A stretch of 39,888 nt of DNA, taken from assembly GCF_001561915.1 (NCBI RefSeq), contig NZ_LSKU01000001.1:356149-396036 (forward strand), in the 5' to 3' direction. A program made the position numbers and the translations under genes. Shown here one piece after another: positions 17,208-26,036 of this stretch. This stretch comes from Tepidibacillus decaturensis. GTDB taxonomy: Bacteria > Bacillota > Bacilli > Tepidibacillales > Tepidibacillaceae. Position 1 is the first letter of the stretch. Each line of letters starts with the position of its first letter. The notes below the pieces were generated by a model that saw only the letters and a program-made list of their open reading frames with translations, did not search any database and was not told the origin of the DNA.

Positions 17208-18011
17208 ATGGAAGTCATTCAATCAACCAATAATCCTAGAATTAAGACATGGTATCAACTAAAGAGTAAAAAGGGAAGACAAGAACAAGGGTTATACATC
17301 ATTGAAGGAATCAAACTTATTGAGGAAGCGATCGATGCAAAACAAGAAATTGAAGCCCTAATTTTTGATCAGGGAAAGGATCTTCCAGAATCATTAGCTC
17401 TTCATCTAGAGAAGTATGACTTGTCCATTCCTATTGTTTCCGTATCAACACCTGTGATTGAAAAATTATCAGATACTGAAACCCCCCAAGGGGTTTTGGC
17501 TATATTAAAAAAGAAAAATATCGAGATAGAGAAACTGCTTGAAAACCAATTTTCTTTTTACTTGCTGATCGATCAAATTCAGGATCCTGGAAATCTAGGA
17601 ACAATTATTCGCAGTGCAGATGCAGCCGGGGTACAAGGCATTATTTTAGGAAATAGTACAGTCGAGCTATACAATTCAAAGGTAATCCGTTCTGCAATGG
17701 GATCGATTTTTCACCTGTCAATCGTACAAGATGAATTAGACCAAATTATTCCTAAGTTACAGAAAAACGGTGTTAAAGTGATTGGGACAAGCCCATATGC
17801 TAGCAAAACTTATTTTGAAGTTGATCTTACACAAAAAGTGGCTATAATAGTAGGAAATGAAGCAAAAGGGTTGTCTGATTCAAGAAAACAACAAGTAGAT
17901 GAAATGATAAAAATCCCTTTAGTTGGGAAAGCAGAATCGCTAAATGTAGCAATGGCCACAACGCTTATTTTATACGAGAGAGTAAGGCAAATGGAAAAGG
18001 GTTGGGCTTGA
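17208..18011 (+). CDS. ysgA: SpoU/TrmH-family RNA 2'-O-methyltransferase
   Basis: 267 aa. An N-terminal substrate-binding domain (QGLYIIEGIKLIEEA) is followed by the SPOUT knot fold with motif 1 QDPGNLGTIIRSADA, motif 2 IVGNEAKGLS and motif 3 IPLVGKAESLNVAMA, which bind AdoMet. The target RNA cannot be told from sequence. ATG 17208 (MEVIQSTNNPRIK) is preferred to ATG 17190, which overlaps the RCK gene. It lies directly upstream of pheST as ysgA does in B. subtilis. Confidence 0.9.
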   Translation: MEVIQSTNNPRIKTWYQLKSKKGRQEQGLYIIEGIKLIEEAIDAKQEIEALIFDQGKDLPESLALHLEKYDLSIPIVSVSTPVIEKLSDTETPQGVLAILKKKNIEIEKLLENQFSFYLLIDQIQDPGNLGTIIRSADAAGVQGIILGNSTVELYNSKVIRSAMGSIFHLSIVQDELDQIIPKLQKNGVKVIGTSPYASKTYFEVDLTQKVAIIVGNEAKGLSDSRKQQVDEMIKIPLVGKAESLNVAMATTLILYERVRQMEKGWA

Positions 18012-18036
18012 AGTCTAGCTTATACATCAGTATAAT
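18008..18036 (+). promoter_or_regulatory. Sigma-A promoter of pheST
   Basis: TTGAAG (18008-18013) overlaps the stop of the methylase gene; TATAAT at 18031-18036; spacer 17 bp. Confidence 0.8.
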
Positions 18037-18072
18037 GATACATAATAACCAAAGATATAATTTTATATTTGA

Positions 18073-18320
18073 ATGCGAGGAAAGAGAAGAGTAGATAAAT
18101 TCCCATCTTTTAGGGAGGAGATGTCATAGACTGGAAGCATCTCTAAGATGGTTTTATTGAAGTTCGCTCTGGAGCAGATCTCTGAAAAGGATCAGTAGGA
18201 GAATCCGTTTTGTCTACGTTAAGACACTAAAGTTGAACAATCAATCTTGTTTAATTGTTCATAAATTAGGGTGGTACCACGGTCTTTCGTCCCTTGCCAA
18301 GGATGAAAGGCCTCTTTTTT
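18073..18320 (+). promoter_or_regulatory. T-box leader of pheST (tRNA-Phe sensing)
   Basis: The T-box core AGGGTGGTACCACGG at 18268-18282 is canonical. Stem I is recognisable, with GAGTAGAT near 18089. The specifier TTC (Phe) at 18163-18165 sits in TGAAGTTCGCTC, a typical specifier-loop context. It ends in the terminator at 18281-18320. Confidence 0.95.
18281..18320 (+). terminator. T-box terminator of pheST
   Basis: GGTCTTTCGTCC (18281-18292) pairs with GGATGAAAGGCC (18301-18312) with G-U pairs, followed by TCTTTTTT. Confidence 0.88.
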
Positions 18321-18361
18321 GTGGGCTATTTTTAAGTATATGATACAAGGGAGGAAATGTT

Positions 18362-19396
18362 ATGAAGGAGCGATTAGAGCAATTGAAGCAAGAAGCTCTA
18401 ACGGAAATTGATCAAGTAAATGACATCCAAGCTTTAACTGCAGTAAAAGTAAAATATTTAGGCAAAAAAGGGCCCATCACAGAAGTGCTACGAGGGATGG
18501 CAAATGTTTCAGCAGAAGAGCGCCCGCTCATTGGAAAGTTGGTTAATGAAATAAGGGAAGAAATTGAAAGGGGTCTAAATTTAAAAGAGACCGCAATAAA
18601 AAACAAGGCTTTAGAAGAAAAACTTGAGAAAGAAACTATTGATGTCACTTTACCTGGTAAACCAATAAGCCAAGGGAATAGGCATCCATTATCAAAAGTG
18701 ATTGAGGAAATTGAAGATATTTTTATCGGTATGGGATTTGAGGTAGCTGAAGGTCCAGAAGTAGAATCAGATTACTATAACTTTGAAGCATTAAACTTAC
18801 CAAAAGAGCATCCTGCTCGTGATATGCAAGATTCATTCTATATTACAGAAGAAATCTTGATGAGGACGCATACTTCTCCTGTTCAAGTGCGGACGATGCT
18901 AAACAAAAAAGGAAATGTTCCTGTAAAAATCATTTGTCCAGGAAAAGTTTACCGTAGAGATGACGATGATGCGACTCATTCCCATCAATTTATCCAGATT
19001 GAAGGACTTGTGGTTGATGAAAACATAACCATGACTGATTTAAAAGGGGTTCTTCTTAATTTTGCTAAGAAAATGTATGGCGATCATGCAAAAATTCGCT
19101 TACGTCCAAGCTTCTTTCCTTTCACAGAACCAAGTGCAGAGGTAGATGTATCCTGTATGATGTGTGGTGGAGATGGCTGCCGAACATGTAAAAATACTGG
19201 CTGGATTGAAATCCTTGGTTCAGGGATGGTTCATCCAAAAGTGTTAGAGATGGCTGGTTATGATCCAGAAAGGTATTCCGGATTTGCCTTTGGTATGGGT
19301 GTAGAAAGGATCGCTATGTTAAAATATGGTATTGATGACATTCGCCATTTTTACACCAACGATTTAAGATTTTTAGATCAGTTTAAACGGGTTTAA
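18362..19396 (+). CDS. pheS: Phenylalanyl-tRNA synthetase alpha subunit
   Basis: 344 aa catalytic subunit of the (alpha-beta)2 enzyme. An N-terminal coiled coil (residues ~1-85) is followed by the class II core with motif 1 near [11 protein letters not shown], motif 2 [15 protein letters not shown] and motif 3 [17 protein letters not shown] precedes ATG 18362. Cotranscribed with pheT after the T-box, 15 bp apart. Confidence 0.98.
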   Translation: MKERLEQLKQEALTEIDQVNDIQALTAVKVKYLGKKGPITEVLRGMANVSAEERPLIGKLVNEIREEIERGLNLKETAIKNKALEEKLEKETIDVTLPGKPISQGNRHPLSKVIEEIEDIFIGMGFEVAEGPEVESDYYNFEALNLPKEHPARDMQDSFYITEEILMRTHTSPVQVRTMLNKKGNVPVKIICPGKVYRRDDDDATHSHQFIQIEGLVVDENITMTDLKGVLLNFAKKMYGDHAKIRLRPSFFPFTEPSAEVDVSCMMCGGDGCRTCKNTGWIEILGSGMVHPKVLEMAGYDPERYSGFAFGMGVERIAMLKYGIDDIRHFYTNDLRFLDQFKRV

Positions 19397-19411
19397 GGGA
19401 GGTTAGAAAAG

Positions 19412-21829
19412 ATGAGAGTATCCTATCAATGGTTATCCCAATATGTTGACATTCAAGATATCGATCCATATGAATTAGCGGAAAAGTTAACTCGTAGTGG
19501 TGTAGCAGTTGATCTTGTAGAAAAAAGCAATCCTGCTTTAGAAAAAGTAGTAATCGGTTATGTAGTAGAACGAGAACAGCATCCAAATGCCGAGAAATTA
19601 AGTTTGTGTAAGGTAGACGTGGGTCAGGGTGAACCTTTACAAATTATTTGTGGTGCGGCAAATGTTGCACAGGGTCAAAAGGTACCTGTCGCATTAGTTG
19701 GTGCTACCTTACCAGGAGATATTAAAATTAAAAAGGCAAAATTGCGTGGAGTTGACTCTGAAGGGATGATTTGTTCCGCCAAAGAATTAGGAATGAATGA
19801 AAAATTATTATCTAAAGAAAAAACCGAAGGGATTCTAGTTCTTTCAGACGATGCCAAAATTGGTGAGCCGATTGAACCTTTGTTAGGGTTTAATGATTAC
19901 ATCCTAGAGTTGGACTTAACGCCAAACCGTTCAGATTGTTTAAACATGATTGGTGTTGCATATGAGGTAGCCGCTATTTTAGACAGGAATATAAAACTAC
20001 CTGAAATAAATCTAGAGAATAACATTGACCAAAATCATCCTGTTCAAATTAAGATTGAGTCACCTGAAGCATGTCCTCATTATGCAGCCCGTCTAGTTAA
20101 AAATGTAAAAATTTCAGATTCTCCACAATGGATGCAAAATCGTCTGATTGCAGCAGGAATCAGGCCCATAAATAATGTGGTTGACATTACCAACTTTGTC
20201 ATGTTGGAATACGGGCAGCCTTTACACGCCTTTGATTTTGAAAAATTGGATCAAGCAAAAGTTGTTGTTCGGATGGCAAAACCTAATGAAAAAATCGTCA
20301 CCTTAGATGACCAAGAACGAGAATTAGACGAACAAATGCTTTTGATTACCGATGGAGTAAAACCTATTGCCATCGCAGGAGTAATGGGGGCTGCCAATAG
20401 TGAAGTTACAAAAAACACAACCCAAATTTTATTAGAATCAGCCTATTTTAAGGGCTTTTCCATCAGATCAACCTCTAAAAAGCTTGGGCTTCGTTCTGAA
20501 GCAAGTATGCGTTTTGAAAAAGGGGTTGACCCCAATCGAATCTATGCGGCATTAAATCGAGCAGCGGCATTATTAGTAGAGTATGCTGGGGGTAGCATTG
20601 AAGGTGGAATAACAGAAGAAAAGTTAGAACAACCAACAGAATTGATGATTCCATTAAAGCCAGATCGTATCAATCAAATTCTTGGTACTGAGTTAAATGT
20701 ACAAGAAATGGTTGCTATTATGAAACGCTTAGGTTTTTCTGTAGAAGAAGAAACGAGTGGCCTAAGGGTAATCATTCCTACTAGAAGACCAGATGTTACG
20801 ATTGAAGCGGATTTAATTGAAGAAATCGCAAGAATTTATGGGTATGATCATATCCCGACAACATTACCTATTGGCGAATATATCCAAGGTGGGCTAACCA
20901 AAAAACAAAAACTTCGTAGAATGATAAAAAATCTTCTGGAGGTTTCTGGTTTACAGGAAGTAATCAGTTATACTTTTATCGGGGAATCCCAACTTGATAT
21001 ATTACAAGGGTTGGCGAATCAGCCAAGACCTATTTCTTTAGCCATGCCAATGAGTGAAGAAAGGCAATTTTTGAGAACACAACTTCTCCCACAATTGTTA
21101 GAAATAGCTAAATACAATGTGAATCGTCGCAATCATAATATTCGTATATATGAAATAGGAGCCACTTTTATTTCCAATGAAATTCATTTAACTGAACTTC
21201 CTTCTGAGAGATGGACTGTTGCAGGTTTTATGATGGGTTCCTTACCCATACATTGGCAATCCAAAGAACACAACATAGATTTTTATGAAGTAAAAGGGGT
21301 TCTAGAACACTTATTTATTAGCTTAGGATTAAGAAATGTCGAATATCAAGCGGTTAGGGCAAAAGGCTTTCATCCTGGTCGAACAGCAGAGATCAAAATT
21401 GGGGAAAAAATCATCGGTTATATTGGTCAGATTCACCCAGAAGTTCAAACTCAATATGATTTAGATGAATGCTATGGTTTTGAATTAGATTTGAATACCA
21501 TTCTGGAACTAGCAGATATAGAAATTGAATATCAGCCATTGCCAAAATATCCTGCAATTCAAAGGGATATAGCAGTGGTTGTTGATAAAAATGTAGAATC
21601 CAGCTCGTTAATGGATACTATTTATGAAAATGGTAGAGAGTTGTTAGAGGATCTTACCTTGTTTGATGTTTACATGAGTGAACAATTAGGGGAAGATAAA
21701 AAAAGCATCGCTTTTTCACTTATCTATCGTAGTCCAGAACGTACCTTAACAGATGAAGAAGTAGCAAAGAGACATGGACAAATTCTGGAACAACTGAAGG
21801 AAAAGTATCACGCAGAATTAAGAAAATAA
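19412..21829 (+). CDS. pheT: Phenylalanyl-tRNA synthetase beta subunit
   Basis: 805 aa, full length. Order of domains: EMAP/tRNA-binding domain (residues ~40-150, VGQGEPLQIICGAANV), B3/B4 editing domain that hydrolyses Tyr-tRNA-Phe (LTPNRSDCLNMIGVAYEV and the ASMRFEKGVDP area), B5 domain, inactive class II-like core, and the C-terminal anticodon-binding FDX-ACB domain (LPKYPAIQRDIAVVVD). GGGAGG ribosome site. Followed by a terminator. The rnhC gene that follows pheT in B. subtilis is missing here. Confidence 0.98.
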   Translation: MRVSYQWLSQYVDIQDIDPYELAEKLTRSGVAVDLVEKSNPALEKVVIGYVVEREQHPNAEKLSLCKVDVGQGEPLQIICGAANVAQGQKVPVALVGATLPGDIKIKKAKLRGVDSEGMICSAKELGMNEKLLSKEKTEGILVLSDDAKIGEPIEPLLGFNDYILELDLTPNRSDCLNMIGVAYEVAAILDRNIKLPEINLENNIDQNHPVQIKIESPEACPHYAARLVKNVKISDSPQWMQNRLIAAGIRPINNVVDITNFVMLEYGQPLHAFDFEKLDQAKVVVRMAKPNEKIVTLDDQERELDEQMLLITDGVKPIAIAGVMGAANSEVTKNTTQILLESAYFKGFSIRSTSKKLGLRSEASMRFEKGVDPNRIYAALNRAAALLVEYAGGSIEGGITEEKLEQPTELMIPLKPDRINQILGTELNVQEMVAIMKRLGFSVEEETSGLRVIIPTRRPDVTIEADLIEEIARIYGYDHIPTTLPIGEYIQGGLTKKQKLRRMIKNLLEVSGLQEVISYTFIGESQLDILQGLANQPRPISLAMPMSEERQFLRTQLLPQLLEIAKYNVNRRNHNIRIYEIGATFISNEIHLTELPSERWTVAGFMMGSLPIHWQSKEHNIDFYEVKGVLEHLFISLGLRNVEYQAVRAKGFHPGRTAEIKIGEKIIGYIGQIHPEVQTQYDLDECYGFELDLNTILELADIEIEYQPLPKYPAIQRDIAVVVDKNVESSSLMDTIYENGRELLEDLTLFDVYMSEQLGEDKKSIAFSLIYRSPERTLTDEEVAKRHGQILEQLKEKYHAELRK

Positions 21830-21879
21830 TTACAATCCTTTTCGAACATTGAAGCAAATCGACGATTTACTCAAAGAAT

Positions 21880-21914
21880 AAGAGGTTGCCTAAACTTAAG
21901 GTGACCTCTTTTTT
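21880..21914 (+). terminator. Terminator of pheST
   Basis: AAGAGGTTGCCT (from 21880) pairs with AGGTGACCTCTT (ending 21910) with two G-U pairs, followed by T5. Confidence 0.8.
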
Positions 21915-21934
21915 CCCTCATCGCTTATAAATCA

Positions 21935-21943
21935 TGATATACT
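21935..21943 (+). promoter_or_regulatory. Possible extended -10 promoter of zapA-cvpA
   Basis: TGATATACT between the pheT terminator and zapA. The -35 region is weak. Confidence 0.35.
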
Positions 21944-22027
21944 GGTCTATATTGAAGGAATTTTATACCTTTCTATAGAATGTATTACAACATCGAAGTA
22001 TATAGAGGCAGCAAGGGGGTTCTATAA

Positions 22028-22285
22028 GTGAATGAAGAGCAAAAAAATCGTCTACCCGTCATGATTTATGGACAACAGTATAAAATTGTGGGAAAAGCGA
22101 GTTCAAATTATATGCGGATGGTTGCTGGATATGTTGACGAAAGAATGAAACAAATTGCGGATTCTAATCCTCGATTAGATACAACTAAAATTGCGGTGCT
22201 TACTGCGGTGAATATTGCTGATGAATATTTTAGGTTGAAACAAGAGTATGATGAATTGTTAAAGTTGATTGAAGAAGAAGAGTAG
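22028..22285 (+). CDS. zapA: Cell division protein ZapA
   Basis: 85 aa cytosolic activator that bundles FtsZ filaments at the division ring. The N-terminal globular part (VMIYGQQYKIVGKASSNYMR) and a C-terminal helical coiled coil (YFRLKQEYDELLKLIEEEE) fit the family. GTG 22028 follows AAGGGGG at normal distance. It lies in the pheT-zapA-cvpA neighbourhood seen in Bacillus. Confidence 0.92.
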   Translation: MNEEQKNRLPVMIYGQQYKIVGKASSNYMRMVAGYVDERMKQIADSNPRLDTTKIAVLTAVNIADEYFRLKQEYDELLKLIEEEE

Positions 22286-22293
22286 GTGAAAAG

Positions 22294-22845
22294 ATGAATA
22301 CAATGGATCTGATTATTGTGATCATCATCATTGTCTCCATTTTTCGAGGTTATCAGTTAGGATTAATTCGTCAGTTCATTCACTTTATAGGTTTTTTTCT
22401 TTCTCTTTATTTGGCCTATCGCTTTTCAGGTGAATTAGTACCTTTGATACAAAGTGTAGTGCCTATGCCAACATTTGAACAGTCTTCTTTGTATTTATTT
22501 TCGGAAACTTTTCAGCTTCCCACAATGTTTTATAATGCGATTGCATTCTTTCTTATCTTTTTTGGTACTAAGCTTATTTTGAATATTGGGGGTAGCATTC
22601 TACATCAGATTGCCAGTTTACCCGGTATTGCCATTGTAAATCGACTTTCTGGTGCATTATTAGGACTTGTCCAAATTCTTTTTATTCTGATTATATTGGT
22701 TCATATCCTCTCAGTCATGCCATGGGCGGAATTAAAAAATGTTTTAGAAGGATCCTATTTTGCTAAATATACGTTGCAAATGACACCTGTTATTACTGAG
22801 AAATTATATCATCTATGGAACACCTCTAATTCTTCATATCTTTAA
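22294..22845 (+). CDS. yshB: CvpA-family membrane protein
   Basis: 183 aa with four hydrophobic segments. The opening MDLIIVIIIIVSIFRGYQLGLIRQ and the later LPGIAIVNRLSGALLGLVQ are the conserved CvpA features. Function unsettled; family members affect colicin V production, purF-linked phenotypes or envelope stress in proteobacteria. It starts 8 bp after zapA, so it is in the same operon. Confidence 0.88.
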   Translation: MNTMDLIIVIIIIVSIFRGYQLGLIRQFIHFIGFFLSLYLAYRFSGELVPLIQSVVPMPTFEQSSLYLFSETFQLPTMFYNAIAFFLIFFGTKLILNIGGSILHQIASLPGIAIVNRLSGALLGLVQILFILIILVHILSVMPWAELKNVLEGSYFAKYTLQMTPVITEKLYHLWNTSNSSYL

Positions 22846-22869
22846 TCGTATAAGTTAATATACATTACA

Positions 22870-22899
22870 AATCATGCCAAATTAGGTATGATTTTTTTT
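22870..22899 (+). terminator. Terminator of zapA-cvpA
   Basis: AATCATGCC (22870-22878) pairs with GGTATGATT (22885-22893), followed by T6. Confidence 0.8.
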
Positions 22900-22909
22900 A
22901 TGAATTTCG

Positions 22910-22938
22910 TTGACATTTTCATAGAAAATAAGTAGAGT
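22910..22938 (+). promoter_or_regulatory. Promoter of the second RCK gene
   Basis: TTGACA (22910-22915), 17-bp spacer, TAGAGT (22933-22938). The -10 match is modest. No ydaO/c-di-AMP riboswitch core was seen in the leader. Confidence 0.5.
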
Positions 22939-22991
22939 ACTATATGTGTTTTCTTGTGTTTATAAGGGCATTATTTTAGGAGGAGAAAAAA

Positions 22992-23672
22992 GTGGCTACA
23001 CAATTTGCAGTCATTGGTTTGGGACGTTTTGGTTCAAGTTTAGCTGGAACACTATATGAAATGGGCTATGAAGTACTAGGAATTGATTCAAAAGAGGAAA
23101 AAGTTCAAGAAATGGTCAATCGGGCTACACATGTATTACAAGTAGATTCTACAGATGAAGTTGCTTTAAAAACCATTGGGATTCGTAATTTTGATGTGGT
23201 CATTGTGGCGATTGGTGAAGATATCCAATCAAGCATTTTGACTACATTGATTCTTAAAGACTTAGGAGTGCCAAGAATTGTAGTAAAAGCCCAAAATGAG
23301 CTTCATGGAAAGGTGTTGGAAAAAATTGGTGCAGATAAAATTATCTACCCAGAACGAGACATGGGGATCCGTGTCGTTCACCAGCTTATTACTCCTAATA
23401 TCCTTGATTATATAGAACTAGCACCAAACTATAACATTGTAGAGATTGCGATTGGACCAGATATCGTAGGAAAGACCCTACTTGAATTAGATATACGCGC
23501 TAAATTTGGCTTAAATGTGATGGCAATCAAATCTAATGAGCAGCTAAAAATTGCACCTCAAGCCAATGATCAATTTCAAGAAGGTGACATTTTAGTATTA
23601 GTTGGTCATATTGATGATATAAAACGGTTCGAAGAATATTCAAATGGTAAAAAGAAAAAATTAAAGATATAA
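22992..23672 (+). CDS. K+ uptake regulatory subunit, KtrA/KtrC type (RCK) 2
   Basis: 226 aa. Same RCK_N plus RCK_C layout as the protein at 16535, with GLGRFGSSLAGTLYEMGYEV at the N terminus and PERDMGIRVVHQLITPNILDYIEL at the domain junction; the two are strongly alike throughout. GGAGGAG ribosome site ahead of GTG 22992. It is monocistronic between a terminator and the regulator gene, and no channel subunit is nearby. It could be KtrA or KtrC; sequence alone does not decide. Confidence 0.92.
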   Translation: MATQFAVIGLGRFGSSLAGTLYEMGYEVLGIDSKEEKVQEMVNRATHVLQVDSTDEVALKTIGIRNFDVVIVAIGEDIQSSILTTLILKDLGVPRIVVKAQNELHGKVLEKIGADKIIYPERDMGIRVVHQLITPNILDYIELAPNYNIVEIAIGPDIVGKTLLELDIRAKFGLNVMAIKSNEQLKIAPQANDQFQEGDILVLVGHIDDIKRFEEYSNGKKKKLKI

Positions 23673-23736
23673 TAGAGACAAACAATATACTTGTTAAGGT
23701 ATTTAATGTATAAGGATATGTGATGGAGGTGGTTCT

Positions 23737-24006
23737 ATGAATTACTCCCCAGAGATTAAGAATCGCTTAAAGAGAGTAGAGGGACAGGTAAGAGGCGTCC
23801 TCCGAATGATGGAAGAAGGACAAGAATGCAATGATGTCATTCACCAATTGTCTGCGGTACGTAATGCTGTTGACCGTGTGATTGTTCACGTCATTGGCAC
23901 AGATATGAGTAAATGTTTAATGGATGAAATGCAAAAAGAGGACGAACAACGTGATACGGATAAAATCATTAAAGACGCCATACAATTACTATTAAAAACA
24001 AGGTAG
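23737..24006 (+). CDS. CsoR/RcnR-family regulator, CstR-like
   Basis: 89 aa, all-helical DUF156 repressor. The DNA-binding N-terminal helix has NRLKRVEGQVRG. Cys31 and Cys60 are present with the family spacing. The Cu(I) ligand His that precedes the second Cys by four residues in CsoR is Asp56 here, so a copper-sensing role is unlikely. A two-Cys site without the His resembles persulfide sensors of the CstR type; that assignment is inference. Candidate targets in this window are the rhodanese and TauE genes at 33604-34930. GGAGGTGG ribosome site. Confidence 0.85.
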   Translation: MNYSPEIKNRLKRVEGQVRGVLRMMEEGQECNDVIHQLSAVRNAVDRVIVHVIGTDMSKCLMDEMQKEDEQRDTDKIIKDAIQLLLKTR

Positions 24007-24128
24007 ACGATCAGGGGAATAAAGCTGCTGTTGATGTATCAGAGGAGATGTTATCTTATTTTCGCGAAAAGTTGAAAGAAGAAAATGCAGACCAAACGAA
24101 GTTCAGTATTTATTGGTTTGTGATGTAA
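23991..24128 (+). pseudogene. Decayed reading frame after the CstR-like gene
   Basis: A frame without a plausible start or ribosome site encodes VDDQGNKAAVDVSEEMLSYF and a further 20 residues ending SIYWFVM before TAA 24126. The composition is protein-like (amphipathic, Lys/Glu-rich), unlike random AT-rich sequence. I do not recognise the family. It may be the truncated end of a gene that once followed the regulator. The 42-nt dispersed repeat begins about 10 bp after its stop. Confidence 0.3.
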
Positions 24129-24137
24129 GATAAAAAG

Positions 24138-24179
24138 GTTTGTATATTCCAGCGCGCTCCGTCATCCATGCCTTTCTTT
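24138..24179 (+). repeat. 42-nt dispersed repeat, copy B
   Basis: Reads GTTTGTATATTCCAGCGCGC on the plus strand and matches copy A (16135-16176, opposite strand) at 35 of 42 positions. In both places it directly follows the stop of a reading frame in the same relative orientation. Confidence 0.6.
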
Positions 24180-24208
24180 GATTAAAGAAACCCTTAAACA
24201 ACTAAAGG

Positions 24209-24228
24209 AAGAAAGTGTACACTTTCTT
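24209..24228. repeat. Perfect 20-bp palindrome
   Basis: AAGAAAGTGTACACTTTCTT is identical to its reverse complement. It lies 9 bp before the bidirectional terminator between the convergent transcription units, so it may add to termination or be a protein-binding site. Confidence 0.55.
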
Positions 24229-24234
24229 GTCCTT

Positions 24235-24257
24235 AAAAAGAGGCGCTAGGCCTCTTT
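24235..24257. terminator. Bidirectional terminator
   Basis: AAAGAGGC (24237-24244) pairs with GCCTCTTT (24250-24257), with A and T runs outside both arms. It serves the minus-strand ABC exporter operon, overlapping its last codons, and possibly the plus-strand regulator transcript. Confidence 0.8.
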
Positions 24258-26036
24258 CTTTTGTGGGCTCTTTATTCCTTGTTGGAGCAAGAACATCTTA
24301 TGATAGAGGCCACCTTTTGCAAGGAGTTCTTGATGAGTTCCTCTTTCCACGATTTCACCATGGTGTAAGACTAGGATCAAATCAGCATCTTGAATCGTAG
24401 AGAGCCGATGTGCGATAGCGATGGTCGTTCTTCCTTTTCTCATCTTTTCTAGCGCTGTTTGAATCGCTTCCTCTGTCTCCGTATCAATACTAGCCGTTGC
24501 CTCATCCAAAACCAATATTTTTGGCTTGATAGCCATTGTTCGAGCAAAGGAGATCAGCTGCCGTTGTCCAGATGAAAAAGTGGCTCCGCGTTCTACAACA
24601 GGTTCGTAATAGCGATTAGGAAGATTTTGAATAAAGAAATCTGCTTGAACATACTTAGCTGCTTCGATGATTTCCTCATCGCTAATTTCCTCATTATGCA
24701 ACCGAATATTTTGTTTAATATCTCCGACAAAAAGAAAGGGATCTTGTAAGACTAGACCGATTTTTTTACGCAATTCCTCATTAGGGTAATGGGAAAGGGG
24801 GACACCATCAATTAGAATTTCCCCGTGCTCAATTGGATAAAAACGCATCAATAAATTGATAATCGAACTTTTACCACTGCCTGTATGTCCAACCAAAGCA
24901 ACAGTCTCACCAGGTTTAGCAACAAAAGAGATATTTTTTAAGATATCTGTTTTTCCATCATAGGAGAAAGTGACATCTTTAAATTCAATATGACCTTCTT
25001 GAATCACTGATGAATCATCACCAATTTTGGCTGGAGCCATTCGTTCATCATCAAGTAGTCCAAATACTCTTTCAGCGGCAACGATCGCTTGTTGAAATTG
25101 ACTTAGGCGAAACATCATCATATTGACGGGTTCAAAGAAACGATCTAAATAATTCAAATACGCATAAACGACACCAATTTCAATCGACGTGTGAATAGAC
25201 TCGATCCCAAAAAAACTTAAGATTAAGCTTAAAGCTACGAGGTAAAGGAAATCTACAGCAGGTCTAACCATTAGAGAGTTGATTTTGATTTGCTTGATAT
25301 TAAATGTCAAGTAGTCTTGGTTGGTCTTACCAAATTCACTACTTACCCTTCTTTCTTGACGCATCGCTTGAATGATATTCATCCCTTGAAGAGATTCGTT
25401 TAGTTTGGCATTTAGCTGGCTTAATTTTTTTCTCGCTTGGTGAAAAATCTTCGCACTTAATTTTCGATATCCATGCATCAGTAAAAGGATAAATGGCATG
25501 AGCAAGAGAAAAAGCAAGGCCATTTTCACATTAAGGAAGAACATTCCTACAATGATTCCCATCAGAAAGATCATATTTTGAACGAAAGTAGATAACACAC
25601 TAATGTATAATTCTTTGATCGCTTCTGTATCATTAGTAATCCGAGAAACGATACTTCCTCCTGGAGTGTTATCGAAAAATGTGAGCCCCATATGTTGAAC
25701 CTTCGCAAACACATCGACCCGCAATTGATGAATGATCCATAGGGCGATTTTCTGAAAAGAAATCAGTTGGTAAAAGTTTAAACTTACAGATGTAATATGA
25801 AGAAGTAAATAACCAGCCCCAAGTAAACTGATTGCTTTCCATTCAAAAAGACCAGGTGTTAGGTAGTCGTCAATAAAGATTTTAATGAGAATCGGGCCAA
25901 CAACATCAGCAGATGTAGCAACAAGCAAAATGATAAAGGCATTCGTTAATCCCTTGATATGGGGTTTGATATACGACAAAAGCCTACGAAATACCCTTTG
26001 TTTTGAAATTGCCTCCGTTTGAGGAGTTGTATTCAT
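24246..26036 (-). CDS. ABC multidrug exporter half-transporter, catalytic-site partner (YheH/BmrD-like)
   Basis: 596 aa: a six-helix ABC transporter membrane domain (residues ~20-310) plus a nucleotide-binding domain. Walker A is GHTGSGKSS, and Walker B VLDEATAS carries the catalytic Glu. The signature is FSSGQRQL rather than LSGGQ. Its partner has the opposite defect, so the two together make one complete and one degenerate ATP site, as in BmrCD/TM287-288. The start overlaps the partner's stop by 4 bp (ATGA). Likely exports hydrophobic drugs or lipids; the substrate is unknown. Confidence 0.9.
   Translation of the reverse strand: MNTTPQTEAISKQRVFRRLLSYIKPHIKGLTNAFIILLVATSADVVGPILIKIFIDDYLTPGLFEWKAISLLGAGYLLLHITSVSLNFYQLISFQKIALWIIHQLRVDVFAKVQHMGLTFFDNTPGGSIVSRITNDTEAIKELYISVLSTFVQNMIFLMGIIVGMFFLNVKMALLFLLLMPFILLLMHGYRKLSAKIFHQARKKLSQLNAKLNESLQGMNIIQAMRQERRVSSEFGKTNQDYLTFNIKQIKINSLMVRPAVDFLYLVALSLILSFFGIESIHTSIEIGVVYAYLNYLDRFFEPVNMMMFRLSQFQQAIVAAERVFGLLDDERMAPAKIGDDSSVIQEGHIEFKDVTFSYDGKTDILKNISFVAKPGETVALVGHTGSGKSSIINLLMRFYPIEHGEILIDGVPLSHYPNEELRKKIGLVLQDPFLFVGDIKQNIRLHNEEISDEEIIEAAKYVQADFFIQNLPNRYYEPVVERGATFSSGQRQLISFARTMAIKPKILVLDEATASIDTETEEAIQTALEKMRKGRTTIAIAHRLSTIQDADLILVLHHGEIVERGTHQELLAKGGLYHKMFLLQQGIKSPQKKEA

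Noticed and set aside
22939-22991. c-di-AMP (ydaO-type) riboswitch ahead of the RCK gene
   Set aside because: The leader is only about 50 nt and none of the conserved riboswitch segments is present; the same holds for the leader at 27870-28259.
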